From assembly GCA_900163555.1 (NCBI GenBank), contig FUHX01000079.1, forward strand, positions 108,770-172,769: a stretch of 64,000 nucleotides of DNA. Direction: 5' to 3'. The notes under the pieces were generated by a model. It was not told where the DNA came from. It did not search any database and saw only the letters and a list, made by a program, of their open reading frames with translations. Origin of the DNA: Actinomycetales bacterium JB111 (GTDB taxonomy: Bacteria > Actinomycetota > Actinomycetes > Actinomycetales > Actinomycetaceae). Below are positions 34,529 to 43,197 of this stretch, one piece after another (the first letter of the stretch is position 1; every line of letters starts with the position of its first letter). The translations under genes were made by a program, and so were the position numbers.

Positions 34529-34904
34529 TCAGTTCGCGGCGTCCAGATCGGTTGCATCCGCTCGCTCGCGTTCGTCCGGAAGCATGCCGGCCGGTGGCGC
34601 GACGTAGGGCAGTGGGGCGCCCCGTTTTGACAGGTTCTCCTCGCCGTCGGTTGCTTCCGCGAAAGGCCCGTCCGAGTCCATCGGTACAGCGATGTGGTGG
34701 TCGGCGTGGTCGCGCCACCACACGCTCATACCGGTTGCGGCGTCATGGCGGAGGTGTTCCCAGGAGCGCCAGAGTGCGTCGAGGCGGATGACCGCCTCGG
34801 GGTGTTCCCACCAGCGGCCCGCCCACACGCGGTGCCGGCCGTCGATCCGGCGGCTGTAGACGTTGCGCAGGTATTCGCGCACGAACTCATCGACCGACCC
34901 GTAG
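34529..34904 (-). pseudogene. truncated DUF4913 family gene
   Basis: The frame reads YGSVDEFVREYLRNVYSRR, RVWAGRWWEHPEAVIRLDALW and MSVWWRDHADHH, the DUF4913 core that is common on actinobacterial conjugative elements next to TraG-like genes. The 5' part is missing: the IS3 left end joins it at 34904/34905, a few codons before the conserved domain. Whether the stub is still translated from within the IS is unknown. Confidence 0.8.
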
Positions 34905-34935
34905 TGAATCGGTCCAGGTTCTCTGCCGCTGCTGT
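34905..34935 (+). repeat. IS3 left inverted repeat
   Basis: Starts TGAATCGGTCCAGGTTCTCT and continues GCCGCT. It matches the right end with a single mismatch over the first 26 bases (T for C at position 9). Confidence 0.9.
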
Positions 34936-34949
34936 TTGAGTCCGAGAGG

Positions 34950-35270
34950 ATGGACAGCATGCCGAAGAAGATCGATCCCCAGTTGCGCGCGAGGTGCGTG
35001 CGGCTCGTGCGGGAGCACGCCCAGGAGTACCCCACCGTGACCGCCGCAGTCACCGCGGTCGCTCGGCAGGAGGGCGTCTCGCGGGAGTCCGTGCGACGCT
35101 GGCTCGCGCAGGCCGAGGTCGATGACGGGACCCGCTCCGGCATCACGAGCGAGGAATCCGCTGAGGTCAAGAGGCTCAAGGCCGAGAATCGGCGGCTGCG
35201 AGAGGACAACGAGATCTTGCGCCGGGCCTCAATTTTCTTCGCGGGGGAGCCAGGCCCCCGCAGCCGATGA
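34950..35270 (+). CDS. IS3-family transposase OrfA
   Basis: 106 aa with the helix-turn-helix of IS3 OrfA (RCVRLVREHAQEY, VTAVARQEGVSRESVRRWL) and a leucine-zipper stretch (VKRLKAENRRLREDNEILRR) ending RRASIFFA. ATG 34950 or the internal ATG 34959 may start it. It overlaps OrfB as ATGA. A -1 shift near AATTTTC (about 35231) would join the OrfA end to the OrfB frame upstream of its ATG, so a fused OrfAB is possible, but the heptamer is not a classical slippery site. Confidence 0.92.
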   Translation: MDSMPKKIDPQLRARCVRLVREHAQEYPTVTAAVTAVARQEGVSRESVRRWLAQAEVDDGTRSGITSEESAEVKRLKAENRRLREDNEILRRASIFFAGEPGPRSR

Positions 35271-36247
35271 TCCTGGCGTTCATCGACGAGATGAGAGCCG
35301 AGGGCTACGCAGTCGAGTCGATCCTCCGCGTCCTGCGCCAGCAGGGCCTTTGGATCGCTGCGCGCACCTACCGGTCCTGGAAGAAGCCGGCCCGTATCGC
35401 TGCCCGCACCGTCACCGACGCCCTGGTCGAGGACAAGATCCGCGACCTGGCCTGGAAGCCCAACCCCGTCACGGGGCAGGTGCAGATGACGCCGGAGGGC
35501 CTGTACGGACGTAGGAAGTGGGTCGCCCTGATCCGCCGTCAAGAAGGCCTCGCCAGCACGTTTCGCGGGGCGGTGGACCGGGCGATGCGCGCCCTGGGCC
35601 TGGAGGGCGTCCGGCGCGTGAAGAAGCTCCGTACGACGATCCCCGACCCGGACGGGAAGCGGGCCGGTGACCTGCTGAATCGGGACTTCACCGCTCCGGC
35701 TCCGAACCGGGTCTGGGTCACGGACTTCACCTACGTCCATACCTGGGCGGGGTTCGTCTACGTCGCGTTCGTCGTTGACGTCTTCGCTCAGCGGATCGTC
35801 GGCTGGCACGTTTCGACGCGCAAGAAGGTCGACCTTGTGATGACCCCACTGCGCATCGCGCTCTGGCAGCGCCAGCGAGAAGGACACCCGGTCTCACCAG
35901 GGAATCTGATCCATCACAGCGACGCGGGATCCCAGTACACCGCGATTCGGCTGACCGAGCACCTCGCACTCGAAGGGATCGCCCCGTCGATCGGGACCGT
36001 CGGCGACGCCTACGATAACGCGCTGATGGAGACGATCAACGGCCTGTACAAGACCGAGTGCATCCGCACCACCGTCTTCCACCCAGGACCGTTCCGGACC
36101 CTCGCTGACGTCGAGTTCGCGACCGCCGGCTGGGTCGACTGGTACAACAACCGGCGCCTCCACGGCTCCCTCGGGATGCTCACCCCGATAGAGTCCGAGA
36201 CGCTCCACTACCAGGCCCTCACCCGAGAGCCCGAACCCGCAAAGTAG
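35267..36247 (+). CDS. IS3-family transposase OrfB (DDE integrase)
   Basis: 326 aa with the N-terminal HTH_21-like part (IDEMRAEGYAVESILRVLRQ) and an rve integrase core. The catalytic residues are in VTDFTYV, HHSDAGSQY and NALMETINGLYK, giving an intact DDE triad. The C-terminus has YNNRRLHGSLG, typical of the family. It appears functional. Confidence 0.95.
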   Translation: MILAFIDEMRAEGYAVESILRVLRQQGLWIAARTYRSWKKPARIAARTVTDALVEDKIRDLAWKPNPVTGQVQMTPEGLYGRRKWVALIRRQEGLASTFRGAVDRAMRALGLEGVRRVKKLRTTIPDPDGKRAGDLLNRDFTAPAPNRVWVTDFTYVHTWAGFVYVAFVVDVFAQRIVGWHVSTRKKVDLVMTPLRIALWQRQREGHPVSPGNLIHHSDAGSQYTAIRLTEHLALEGIAPSIGTVGDAYDNALMETINGLYKTECIRTTVFHPGPFRTLADVEFATAGWVDWYNNRRLHGSLGMLTPIESETLHYQALTREPEPAK

Positions 36248-36271
36248 CGGCAGAGAACCTGGGCCGATTCA
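36242..36271 (-). repeat. IS3 right inverted repeat
   Basis: Read on the minus strand from 36271 it is TGAATCGGCCCAGGTTCTCT then GCCGCT, the partner of the left repeat. Confidence 0.9.
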
Positions 36272-36995
36272 TCCAGGGCACGGTGCGGATCAGGGTCGGC
36301 CGTGACCCGGAGGTCAGGACCACGGCGCGGCCCTTGGGCATGGACGCAAGATCAGCGACGTCGAGGATGCGTTCACGGTGGAGCTGTTGGAGACCGTGCG
36401 TAGTCCGCTCCCGTGCGAGGTGGAGGAGGACAGGCGGTCGTAGTCGCCGATCATGCGGGAGAGATCGTCGAGGAACGCCGTCTCGCTGACACCGCCTCCG
36501 TAGACCTTGACGTTCGCGGCGGACCAGAGTTTCTTCATCCCTGACTCGCTCCACACCTCGACCCCGTGGGACCAGGACTGCAGAATCGTCATCAGGACGA
36601 TCCCGCGGGAGCCGTAGTGGGAGGAGAGGTTGGGCAGGTCGCGCCACCGGCACACGTTGGCCGCCTCATCGAGCACCCCCAGCAGGGGTGTGCTCAGCCG
36701 CCGGCCGGCTGACGTGGCGGCCAGCTCCTCGGCGGCCTCGACCACGGCCACCGTCAACGCGGTGACCAGTGGGCCGGCCGTGCCGCGGCCCTCCTTGGGC
36801 AGCGAGTAGAGCGTCCCGTCACCGGCCCGCACGAAGTCCTCCGGCCGGAACTGTGGCCGCGAGTCCGCGGCGCCCGGCGGGGTCGCCCAGGCCGCTATCT
36901 GGCGGTTGGTCAGGCAGGAGGCCATCTGCACGGCCGTGCCGTAGATCCCGCCGCGCTGCTTCTCTGGCGCCGAGACGACAGCGGCGACAGGGACG
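36272..36995 (-). pseudogene. TraG/TraM-type conjugative coupling protein, truncated and frameshifted
   Basis: The frame reads SAPEKQRGGIYGTAVQMAS, then LSTPLLGVLDEAANVCRW (Walker B region), GIVLMTILQSW and MIGDYDRLSSSTSHGSG, the C-terminal half of a VirD4/TraG-like coupling ATPase. Near 36380 the frame changes: the expected continuation RERILDVADLASMPKGRAVVL lies in the neighbouring frame, as after a 1-base loss. The 3' end is cut by the IS3 right end (after TVPWM) and the 5' half is missing at about 36995, next to the gluD terminator. It is not functional. Confidence 0.85.
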
Positions 36996-37002
36996 ACACG
37001 AC

Positions 37003-37035
37003 GAAGGGGACGACGCCATCGACGTCGTCCCCTTC
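37003..37035 (-). terminator. gluD operon terminator
   Basis: A perfect 13-bp stem (GAAGGGGACGACG with CGTCGTCCCCTTC) and a 7-nt loop, located 24 nt beyond the gluD stop on the minus strand. Confidence 0.8.
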
Positions 37036-37058
37036 GCTGCGTGCGCTGATCGGTGCGC

Positions 37059-37958
37059 TCAGCCCGCCTCGACCTTCGCGAGCTGCCCGCCCTTCTTCAT
37101 CGTCCTGCCCGCCGAGCGAGGGGCGAGGAACTTGGCGAGCAGGTTGGCGATCGCCGAGAGCGACAGGTTGACGATGATGAAGATGACCGCCACGACGAAC
37201 AGGGACGGCAGCAGGTTCGCGTTGGTCGTGCCGACGAGCCGGCCGTTGAGCAGCAGCTCCGAGTAGGACACGAGGTAGCCGAGCGAGGAGTCCTTGAGGA
37301 TGACGACCAGCTGGGCCACCATCGACGGCATCATCGCCACGAGCGCCTGGGGGAGCTCGATGGTGCGCAGCGACTTCGACCGGGTCATGCCGATCGCCAG
37401 GCCGGCCTCGCGCTGACCCTTCGGCAGGTTGTGCACGCCGGAGCGGACCAGCTCGGCGATGACGGACCCGTTGTAGAGCGTCAGGCCGAGGACCACGGCG
37501 AAGAACGGTGCGTCCTGTTGGGTGAAGAAGCCCGTGCTGCCCGCGAGCAGTCGCGAGAAGAAGATGTTGAAGAACAGCATGAGCACGAGGACCGGCACCG
37601 CGCGGAAGAACTCGACGATGACGCCGCTGATCCCGCGGACGATCGGGTTCCGCGCCAACCGGCCGATCCCGAGTGCCAGACCGACGATGTTCGCCAGGAC
37701 GATGGCGACGGCCGCTGCGCGGACCGTGGCCCACAGTCCCGGCAGGTAGTTGTTCTTCCAGACCGACTCCTCCCACGAGTCCCAATGGACGAAGGGGAGC
37801 CACTTGTCGGCCTCGAACTGACCCTTGTCGGCCAGCGCCTTGATGACGAACGCGGCGACGCCGAGCACGATGATCGCGCCGAGCACGTTGACGATGAGAA
37901 TGTTGCGCCGGGCCTTGGGGCCGGGTGCGTCGAACAGCAGTCCGGGCTGGTTGCTCAT
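37059..37958 (-). CDS. gluD: glutamate ABC transporter permease GluD
   Basis: A 299 aa polar amino acid permease with about six membrane segments. The EAA loop that contacts the ATPase is ELVRSGVHNLPKGQREAGLAIG (around residues 170-190). The N-terminus is longer than in GluC, as in other GluD proteins. Its ATG overlaps the gluC stop as ATGA. It is the last gene of the leftward gluABCD operon and is followed by a terminator. Confidence 0.9.
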   Translation of the reverse strand: MSNQPGLLFDAPGPKARRNILIVNVLGAIIVLGVAAFVIKALADKGQFEADKWLPFVHWDSWEESVWKNNYLPGLWATVRAAAVAIVLANIVGLALGIGRLARNPIVRGISGVIVEFFRAVPVLVLMLFFNIFFSRLLAGSTGFFTQQDAPFFAVVLGLTLYNGSVIAELVRSGVHNLPKGQREAGLAIGMTRSKSLRTIELPQALVAMMPSMVAQLVVILKDSSLGYLVSYSELLLNGRLVGTTNANLLPSLFVVAVIFIIVNLSLSAIANLLAKFLAPRSAGRTMKKGGQLAKVEAG

Positions 37959-38662
37959 CGGGCCACCGCCAGCTTCTTCGACAGGTACGTACTGAGCATG
38001 CCGACCGGCAGGACGAGGATGACCCAGCCGATGGCGAAGAGCAGGAAGATCGCGACCATGATGTCCGGGCGGAACTCGATGGCCGTCGACATGATGCCGG
38101 CCGCCGTCGTCACGCCCGCGGCCTGGGCGACCGTGGAGTTCTTCGTCAGCGCGACGAGGGTCGAGCCGAGGGGGGCGATCGAGCCCCGGATGGCCTGCGG
38201 GAGGATGACGAGGTACATCACCTGGCCGAAGCCGAGCCCGATCGCGCGGGCCGCCTCGGCCTGCCCCTGCGGCACCGTGTTGATGCCCGAGCGCAGCGCC
38301 TCGCAGACGAAGGACGCCGTGTAGAGAGAGAGGCCGAGGATCGCGAGGTACATGTTGTTCGTCGCGAGCCAGCCCGGGACGTCCTGGTCGGCGAGGATGA
38401 TCTGCAGCTGCCCGAACAACACCTGCGAGCACGCGAGGATGATGAGGGTGAGCGGGATGCTCCGGACCACGTTGACGTAGGTCGTGGCCGCCCAGCGCAG
38501 CGAGGGCGCGGGACTCACGCGCATGATCATGAGGATCGTGCCGAGGATGAACGCGAAGACCGCGGCCCAGAACGTGAGCTTCACGTTCACCCAGAACGCC
38601 TGGAGGATCGCGTCGCCGTACTCGGCCCACAGCTCCGAGATCCCGTCGAGGATCGCCTGCAC
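37955..38662 (-). CDS. gluC: glutamate ABC transporter permease GluC
   Basis: A 235 aa permease with about five membrane segments and the EAA loop EALRSGINTVPQGQAEAARAIG. The GTG start at 38662 is preceded by AAGGAG. It pairs with GluD. Such operons lie between recX and miaB in Corynebacterium too, which supports the glutamate assignment by synteny. Confidence 0.9.
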   Translation of the reverse strand: MQAILDGISELWAEYGDAILQAFWVNVKLTFWAAVFAFILGTILMIMRVSPAPSLRWAATTYVNVVRSIPLTLIILACSQVLFGQLQIILADQDVPGWLATNNMYLAILGLSLYTASFVCEALRSGINTVPQGQAEAARAIGLGFGQVMYLVILPQAIRGSIAPLGSTLVALTKNSTVAQAAGVTTAAGIMSTAIEFRPDIMVAIFLLFAIGWVILVLPVGMLSTYLSKKLAVAR

Positions 38663-38694
38663 CGGCAGCTCCTTCTGTTCGATTCGAGGTGGGT

Positions 38695-38724
38695 GCGCGG
38701 GGCCGGCCGGAGCCGGCCCCGCGC
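38695..38724 (-). terminator. hairpin between gluB and gluC
   Basis: A perfect 13-bp stem (GCGCGGGGCCGGC with GCCGGCCCCGCGC) with a 4-nt loop in the 96-nt gap after the binding-protein gene. Such intercistronic hairpins often stabilise the binding-protein mRNA or reduce read-through into the permease genes. Confidence 0.7.
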
Positions 38725-38758
38725 GAGATGGTCAGGTCAGGGGACCGACCGCTGAGGA

Positions 38759-39724
38759 TCAGACGCAGCTGCCGCCGGGGGTCGGCGGGTTGAGCTCCTC
38801 GTTGTAGGCGAAGTCGCCCGCGTTGTCGGAGATGAACTGGTCCCAGGAGCCGTCGTCGATCATGGCCTGGATGGCCTCGTTGACGAGCTCGCAGTCCTCG
38901 GAACCCTGCGCGATGCCGACGCCGTAGTTCTCCTCGGAGAACGGGTTGCCGACGACCTCGAACTGGCCCGCGTACTGGTCCTGGTTGGCGTAGCCGGCGA
39001 GGATGACGTCATCCGTCGTCACGGCCTGGACCGTGCCCGCCGCGAGGAACTCGACGCACTCGGAGTAGGTCTGGGCCGGGTAGAGCTCGACGCCCTCCGC
39101 GTACTCGTCGCGGATGCGCTCGGCCGAGGTCGAGCCCTCCACGGAGCAGAGCACGGAGCCGTCGAGGTCCTCGGGGCCGGTGATGTCCGACCCCGTGGCG
39201 ACGAGCAGGTCCTGACCGGCCACGAAGTACGGGCCGGCGAAGGCCACGCGCTCCATGCGCTCGTCGGTGATCGAGTACGAGGCGATGATCATGTCGACCT
39301 GCCCGTTCTCGATCATGTCCTCGCGCTGCGAGGAGACCGACTGGACGAACTCGACCTGGTCCTCGGAGTACCCGAGGTACTCGGCGATGTAGTGGGCCAC
39401 GTCGACGTCCATGCCGGTGTAGCTCGAGCCTTCCTGGAGGCCGATGCCGGGCTGGTCGAACTTGATGCCGACGGTGAGCGTGCCGTCGCGGGACTCTCCC
39501 GCGCCGCCCGCCGCGTCGTCGGAGCCGGCCTCCGAGTCGGTCTCGTCGCCGTCCTCGGAACCCGCCTCGTCGTCGGACCCGGCCTCGTTGCCGTCGTCCG
39601 AGCCGCCGTCCTCCGAGGAGGTGTCGTCGGAGGTGGTCTCCTCGTCGTCGCCGCCACCGCAGGCGGCCAGGACGGTCGCGCCCGCCAGGAGCAGCGCTGC
39701 CGTTGCATATCGGGTGCGTCGCAT
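38759..39724 (-). CDS. gluB: glutamate-binding lipoprotein GluB
   Basis: A 321 aa solute-binding protein with a lipoprotein signal ending LAAC (Cys about residue 22), a long Asp/Glu/Ser/Gly linker (about 25-80) and a family 3 amino-acid-binding domain (LTVGIKFDQPGIG, DVAHYIAEYLGY, IIASYSITDERM). ATG 39724 is favoured because GGAGAG lies 5-10 nt upstream; ATG 39736 places that sequence inside the gene. Confidence 0.92.
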   Translation of the reverse strand: MRRTRYATAALLLAGATVLAACGGGDDEETTSDDTSSEDGGSDDGNEAGSDDEAGSEDGDETDSEAGSDDAAGGAGESRDGTLTVGIKFDQPGIGLQEGSSYTGMDVDVAHYIAEYLGYSEDQVEFVQSVSSQREDMIENGQVDMIIASYSITDERMERVAFAGPYFVAGQDLLVATGSDITGPEDLDGSVLCSVEGSTSAERIRDEYAEGVELYPAQTYSECVEFLAAGTVQAVTTDDVILAGYANQDQYAGQFEVVGNPFSEENYGVGIAQGSEDCELVNEAIQAMIDDGSWDQFISDNAGDFAYNEELNPPTPGGSCV

Positions 39725-39787
39725 ACATCTCTCCATCGTTCGTGCGTCACGACCGGCCGGGTGGTCGGTCGCCTGGTTCGGTTGGTC

Positions 39788-40627
39788 CTAGTGGGTGATG
39801 AGCTTCGAGAGGAAGTCCTGGGCGCGGTGCGACTGCGGGTTCGTGAAGAACTCGGTCGGCGTCGCCTCCTCGACGATGGCGCCGGCGTCCATGAAGACGA
39901 CCCTGTCCGCGGCCTTGCGGGCGAAGCCCATCTCGTGGGTCACGACGATCATGGTCATGCCGGACTTCGCCAGGCTCGTCATGACATCGAGGACCTCGTT
40001 GATCATCTCGGGGTCCAGCGCGGAGGTCGGCTCGTCGAAGAGCATGACCTTCGGCTCCATCGCGAGCGACCGTGCGATCGCCACGCGCTGCTGCTGGCCG
40101 CCGGAGAGCTGCGCCGGGCGCTTGCTCGCCTGGTTGGCGACCCCGACACGCTCGAGGAGCTCCATCGCCCGCTCCTTGGCCTGCCTCGGCTTCATGCCGT
40201 TGACCTTGATCGGGCCGAGGGTCACGTTGTCGAGGATCGACTTGTGGGCGAAGAGGTTGAATGACTGGAACACCATGCCGACCTCTGCCCGGTGCCGGGC
40301 GAGCGCCTTGCCCTCCTCCGGGACCGGCCGGCCGTCGACGACGATCTCGCCGTCGTCGATCGTCTCGAGCCGGTTGATCGTGCGGCACAGCGTCGACTTG
40401 CCGGACCCCGACGGGCCGATGACGATGACGACCTCGCCGCGCGCGACGTCGAGGTTGATGTCCTGCAGGACGTGCAGGTCGCCGTAGTGCTTGTTGACGT
40501 TGCGCATCGACACCAGCGGCTCACCGACCGGGGTGTCGACGTGCGCCTCGCCCTGGGAACCGCCCGCGGGGGAGCCGGTCGTGCCGCCGTTCACATCGGT
40601 GTGATCGAGGTCTGAGGTCTCCGTCAT
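39788..40627 (-). CDS. gluA: glutamate ABC transporter ATP-binding protein GluA
   Basis: A 279 aa nucleotide-binding subunit with Walker [10 protein letters not shown] (71-79), signature LSGGQQQR and Walker [13 protein letters not shown]. An N-terminal extension of about 36 low-complexity residues precedes the usual start of the family. The -10 TAGTGT 6 nt before ATG 40627 supports the long form. It is the first gene of the leftward operon and diverges from miaB. Confidence 0.93.
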   Translation of the reverse strand: MTETSDLDHTDVNGGTTGSPAGGSQGEAHVDTPVGEPLVSMRNVNKHYGDLHVLQDINLDVARGEVVIVIGPSGSGKSTLCRTINRLETIDDGEIVVDGRPVPEEGKALARHRAEVGMVFQSFNLFAHKSILDNVTLGPIKVNGMKPRQAKERAMELLERVGVANQASKRPAQLSGGQQQRVAIARSLAMEPKVMLFDEPTSALDPEMINEVLDVMTSLAKSGMTMIVVTHEMGFARKAADRVVFMDAGAIVEEATPTEFFTNPQSHRAQDFLSKLITH

Positions 40628-40633
40628 GCGTGC

Positions 40634-40718
40634 ACACTACGTGCAACGAGAAGTCGCGGTCATTTCTTCAAGGTCACGGAAACGCAACGATGCCCACCCC
40701 TCGACGCCGTCCTAGACT
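40634..40718. promoter_or_regulatory. divergent promoter region gluA / miaB
   Basis: On the minus strand TAGTGT (40639-40634) ends 6 nt before the gluA ATG (leaderless). On the plus strand TAGACT (40713-40718) lies 10 nt before the miaB ATG, giving a leader of only a few nucleotides. Confidence 0.5.
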
Positions 40719-40728
40719 GAGCCGCGAC

Positions 40729-42246
40729 ATGCGCACCTATCACGTCCGCACCCTCGGGTGCCAGATGAACGTCCACGACTCCGAGCGGCTCGCGGGCCTG
40801 CTCGACGACGCCGGCTACCGCCCCGTCACCGCCGTCCCCGAGGCGGCCGTTCGCGCCACGCGCGCGGGCGACGAGGGCGCCGACGTCGTCGTCCTCAACA
40901 CCTGCTCGGTGCGGGAGAACGCGGCCAGCAAGCTGTTCGGCAACCTCGGCCAGCTCGCCGAGGTCAAGCGCGGCAGGCCCGGCATGCAGATCGCGGTGGG
41001 CGGCTGCCTCGCCCAGCAGATGCGCGAGGACATCGTCGAGAAGGCGCCGTGGGTCGACGTCGTGCTCGGCACCCACAACCTCGACGTCCTGCCGGCGCTG
41101 CTCGAGCGCGCCGCGCACAACGGCCGGGCGGCGGTCGAGATCGAGGAGTCGCTCAGGGTTTTCCCGTCCACCCTCCCGACCCGGCGCGAGTCCGCCTACG
41201 CCGCGTGGGTGTCGATCTCGGTCGGCTGCAACAACACGTGCACGTTCTGCATCGTCCCGTCCCTGCGCGGCAAGGAGCGCGACCGCCGTCCCGGCGAGAT
41301 CCTCGCCGAGATCGAGGCCGTCGTCGCCACCGGCGCCATCGAGGTGACCCTGCTCGGCCAGAACGTCAACTCCTACGGCGTGTCCTTCGGGGAGCGCGGC
41401 GCCTTCGCCGACCTCCTGCGCGCGGCCGGGCGGATCGAGGGCCTCGAGCGCATCCGTTTCACCTCCCCGCACCCGGCCGCCTTCACCGACGACGTCATCG
41501 ACGCCATGGCCGAGACCCCCGCCGTCATGCCCTCGCTGCACATGCCGCTGCAGTCCGGCTCGGACGCCGTGCTGCGCCGGATGCGCCGGTCCTACCGGTC
41601 GACGAAGTTCCTCGGCATCCTCGACCGCGTGCGCGAGAGGATGCCCGACGCCGCCATCACCACGGACCTCATCGTCGGGTTCCCCGGGGAGACCGAGGAG
41701 GACTTCCAGGCCACCCTCGACGTCGTCGAGGCCTCCCGCTTCACGTCCGCCTTCACGTTCCAGTACTCCAGGCGGCCCGGGACCCCGGCCGCCGACTACG
41801 ACGACCAGGTGCCCGCCGAGGTCGTCACCGAGCGGTACAACCGTCTCGCGAAGCTCCAGCGCCGCATCTCGACCGAGCTCAACGAGGAGCAGGTCGGCCG
41901 CACGGTCGAGGTGCTGGTCGCCGAGGGCGAGGGCACGAAGGACGCGGCCACCGGCCGCATCACCGGCCGGGCGGCCGACAACCGCCTCGTGCACGTCGCG
42001 CTCCCGGACGGACTGCCCGACGACGACCGGCCGCGTCCCGGGGACACGGTCACCGCGGTCGTCACGCACGGTGCGCCCCACCACCTGGTCGCCGACTCGG
42101 CTCTGAGCGGCGGGACGTTCTCCGTGCGCCGGACGCGTGCGGGCGACGCCTGGGCCGCACGCGAGGAGGGCGGGCACGACCACGGCGGCGCCACCGCGCT
42201 CGGCCAGCCCGTCTCGCTCGGGATGCCGACGCTCAGGGTCTCCTAG
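40729..42246 (+). CDS. miaB: tRNA-2-methylthio-N6-isopentenyladenosine synthase
   Basis: A radical-SAM methylthiotransferase acting on A37 after MiaA. The 505 aa have the UPF0004 domain with three cluster Cys (in GCQMN, NTCSV and GGCLAQ), the radical-SAM CxxxCxxC as CNNTCTFC, and a TRAM domain with a His/Gly-rich tail. ATG 40729 ([14 protein letters not shown]) is the usual family start. miaA follows without a gap. Confidence 0.96.
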   Translation: MRTYHVRTLGCQMNVHDSERLAGLLDDAGYRPVTAVPEAAVRATRAGDEGADVVVLNTCSVRENAASKLFGNLGQLAEVKRGRPGMQIAVGGCLAQQMREDIVEKAPWVDVVLGTHNLDVLPALLERAAHNGRAAVEIEESLRVFPSTLPTRRESAYAAWVSISVGCNNTCTFCIVPSLRGKERDRRPGEILAEIEAVVATGAIEVTLLGQNVNSYGVSFGERGAFADLLRAAGRIEGLERIRFTSPHPAAFTDDVIDAMAETPAVMPSLHMPLQSGSDAVLRRMRRSYRSTKFLGILDRVRERMPDAAITTDLIVGFPGETEEDFQATLDVVEASRFTSAFTFQYSRRPGTPAADYDDQVPAEVVTERYNRLAKLQRRISTELNEEQVGRTVEVLVAEGEGTKDAATGRITGRAADNRLVHVALPDGLPDDDRPRPGDTVTAVVTHGAPHHLVADSALSGGTFSVRRTRAGDAWAAREEGGHDHGGATALGQPVSLGMPTLRVS

Positions 42247-43197
42247 GTGCGGGCCGTCGCCGCGATCGTCGGCCCCACGGCCAGCGGCAAGTCCGACCTC
42301 GCGCTCGACGTCGTCGAGGCGCTCGCGGCGCGCGTGGGAGTGCCGTCGCCCGAGTACGCGGAGGTCGTCTCCTCGGACGCCGTCCAGCTCTACCGGGGGA
42401 TGGACATCGGGACCGCGAAGCTGCCGACGGACGAGCGGCGGGGTATCGCGCACCACCAGCTGGACGTCCTCGATCCCGGAGAGGACGCGTCGGTCGCGGC
42501 GTTCCAACGCTTCGCCGAGGCCGACATCGACCGGATCGTCGACCGCGGACGGCGACCGGTCGTCGTCGGGGGATCGGGACTGTACGTGCGCGCCGTGCTC
42601 GACGACGTCGACCTGCCGCCGACCGACCCGGCCGTGCGCGCCCGGATCGAGCGCCGCGCCGAGGAGATCGGGGCGAGTGCCCTGCACGCGGAGCTGGCCG
42701 CGACGGACCCGGCCGCGGCGGAGGCGATCCTGCCGGGCAACGTGCGGCGGGTCGTGCGGGCGCTGGAGGTCATCGAGCTGACCGGCGAAACCTTCTCCTC
42801 CCGCGCGCGCGAGCCGCGGTACCGGCGGCCGACCGTGCAGATCGCGATCGACGTGCCGCGCGAGGAGCTCGACGCCCGGATCGCCGCGCGGGCCGAGGCC
42901 ATGGTCGCCGGTGGGCTCGTCGAGGAGGTGGCCGGACTCGTCCGGCAGGGCATCGGACGGACCGCCGGCCGTGCGGTGGGCTACGTCGAGACGATGGCCC
43001 ACCTGCGCGGGGAGCTGCCGCTGGACGAGCTCGCGGGCGCCATCGCCGCCGCCACGCGCAAGCTCGCCCGCCGGCAGCTGTCCTGGTTCCGCCGCGACGC
43101 GCGCGTCGCCTGGCTGGCGCCCGGTCCGTCGCTCGTCGACGGGGCCGTGGCACTGATCGACGACGCGGACGCGGCCGCAACTACCCTGGAGCCATGA
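42247..43197 (+). CDS. miaA: tRNA dimethylallyltransferase
   Basis: Prenylates A37 of tRNAs reading UNN codons, supplying the MiaB substrate. It has 316 aa with P-loop GPTASGKS (9-16), SSDAVQLYRGMDIGTAK and HHQLDVLDP, all conserved. The GTG start immediately follows the miaB TAG. The stop overlaps the dapF start as ATGA. Confidence 0.96.
   Translation: MRAVAAIVGPTASGKSDLALDVVEALAARVGVPSPEYAEVVSSDAVQLYRGMDIGTAKLPTDERRGIAHHQLDVLDPGEDASVAAFQRFAEADIDRIVDRGRRPVVVGGSGLYVRAVLDDVDLPPTDPAVRARIERRAEEIGASALHAELAATDPAAAEAILPGNVRRVVRALEVIELTGETFSSRAREPRYRRPTVQIAIDVPREELDARIAARAEAMVAGGLVEEVAGLVRQGIGRTAGRAVGYVETMAHLRGELPLDELAGAIAAATRKLARRQLSWFRRDARVAWLAPGPSLVDGAVALIDDADAAATTLEP
43182..43187 (+). promoter_or_regulatory. 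possible internal leaderless promoter for dapF
   Basis: TACCCT in the last codons of miaA ends 6 nt before the dapF ATG, the same arrangement as at pgsA. It could give dapF transcription independent of miaBA. Confidence 0.4.

Larger units (their letters stand above)
34905..36271 (+). mobile_element. IS3-family insertion sequence
   Basis: A 1367-bp element bounded by TGAATCGG...CCGATTCA, with two overlapping ORFs in the orfA/orfB arrangement of the IS3 family. Both ends and the DDE residues look intact. No target-site duplication is visible: the flanking tetranucleotides are GTAG (left) and TCCA (right). The left flank is a DUF4913 stub and the right flank a TraG-type stub, both on the minus strand, so the element probably deleted the DNA between them or recombined with another copy. 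Confidence 0.93.

Noticed and set aside
32566..37002. Attachment-site direct repeats bounding the conjugative remnant
   Set aside because: The only similarity between the edges is CGACACGAC within two unrelated terminators, and there is no integrase or tRNA gene.
40758..43190. A plus-strand frame running through miaB and miaA into dapF
   Set aside because: Only its last part is dapF. The Arg/Ala/Pro-rich part before 43194 is a frame-shifted shadow of miaBA, not an N-terminal fusion.
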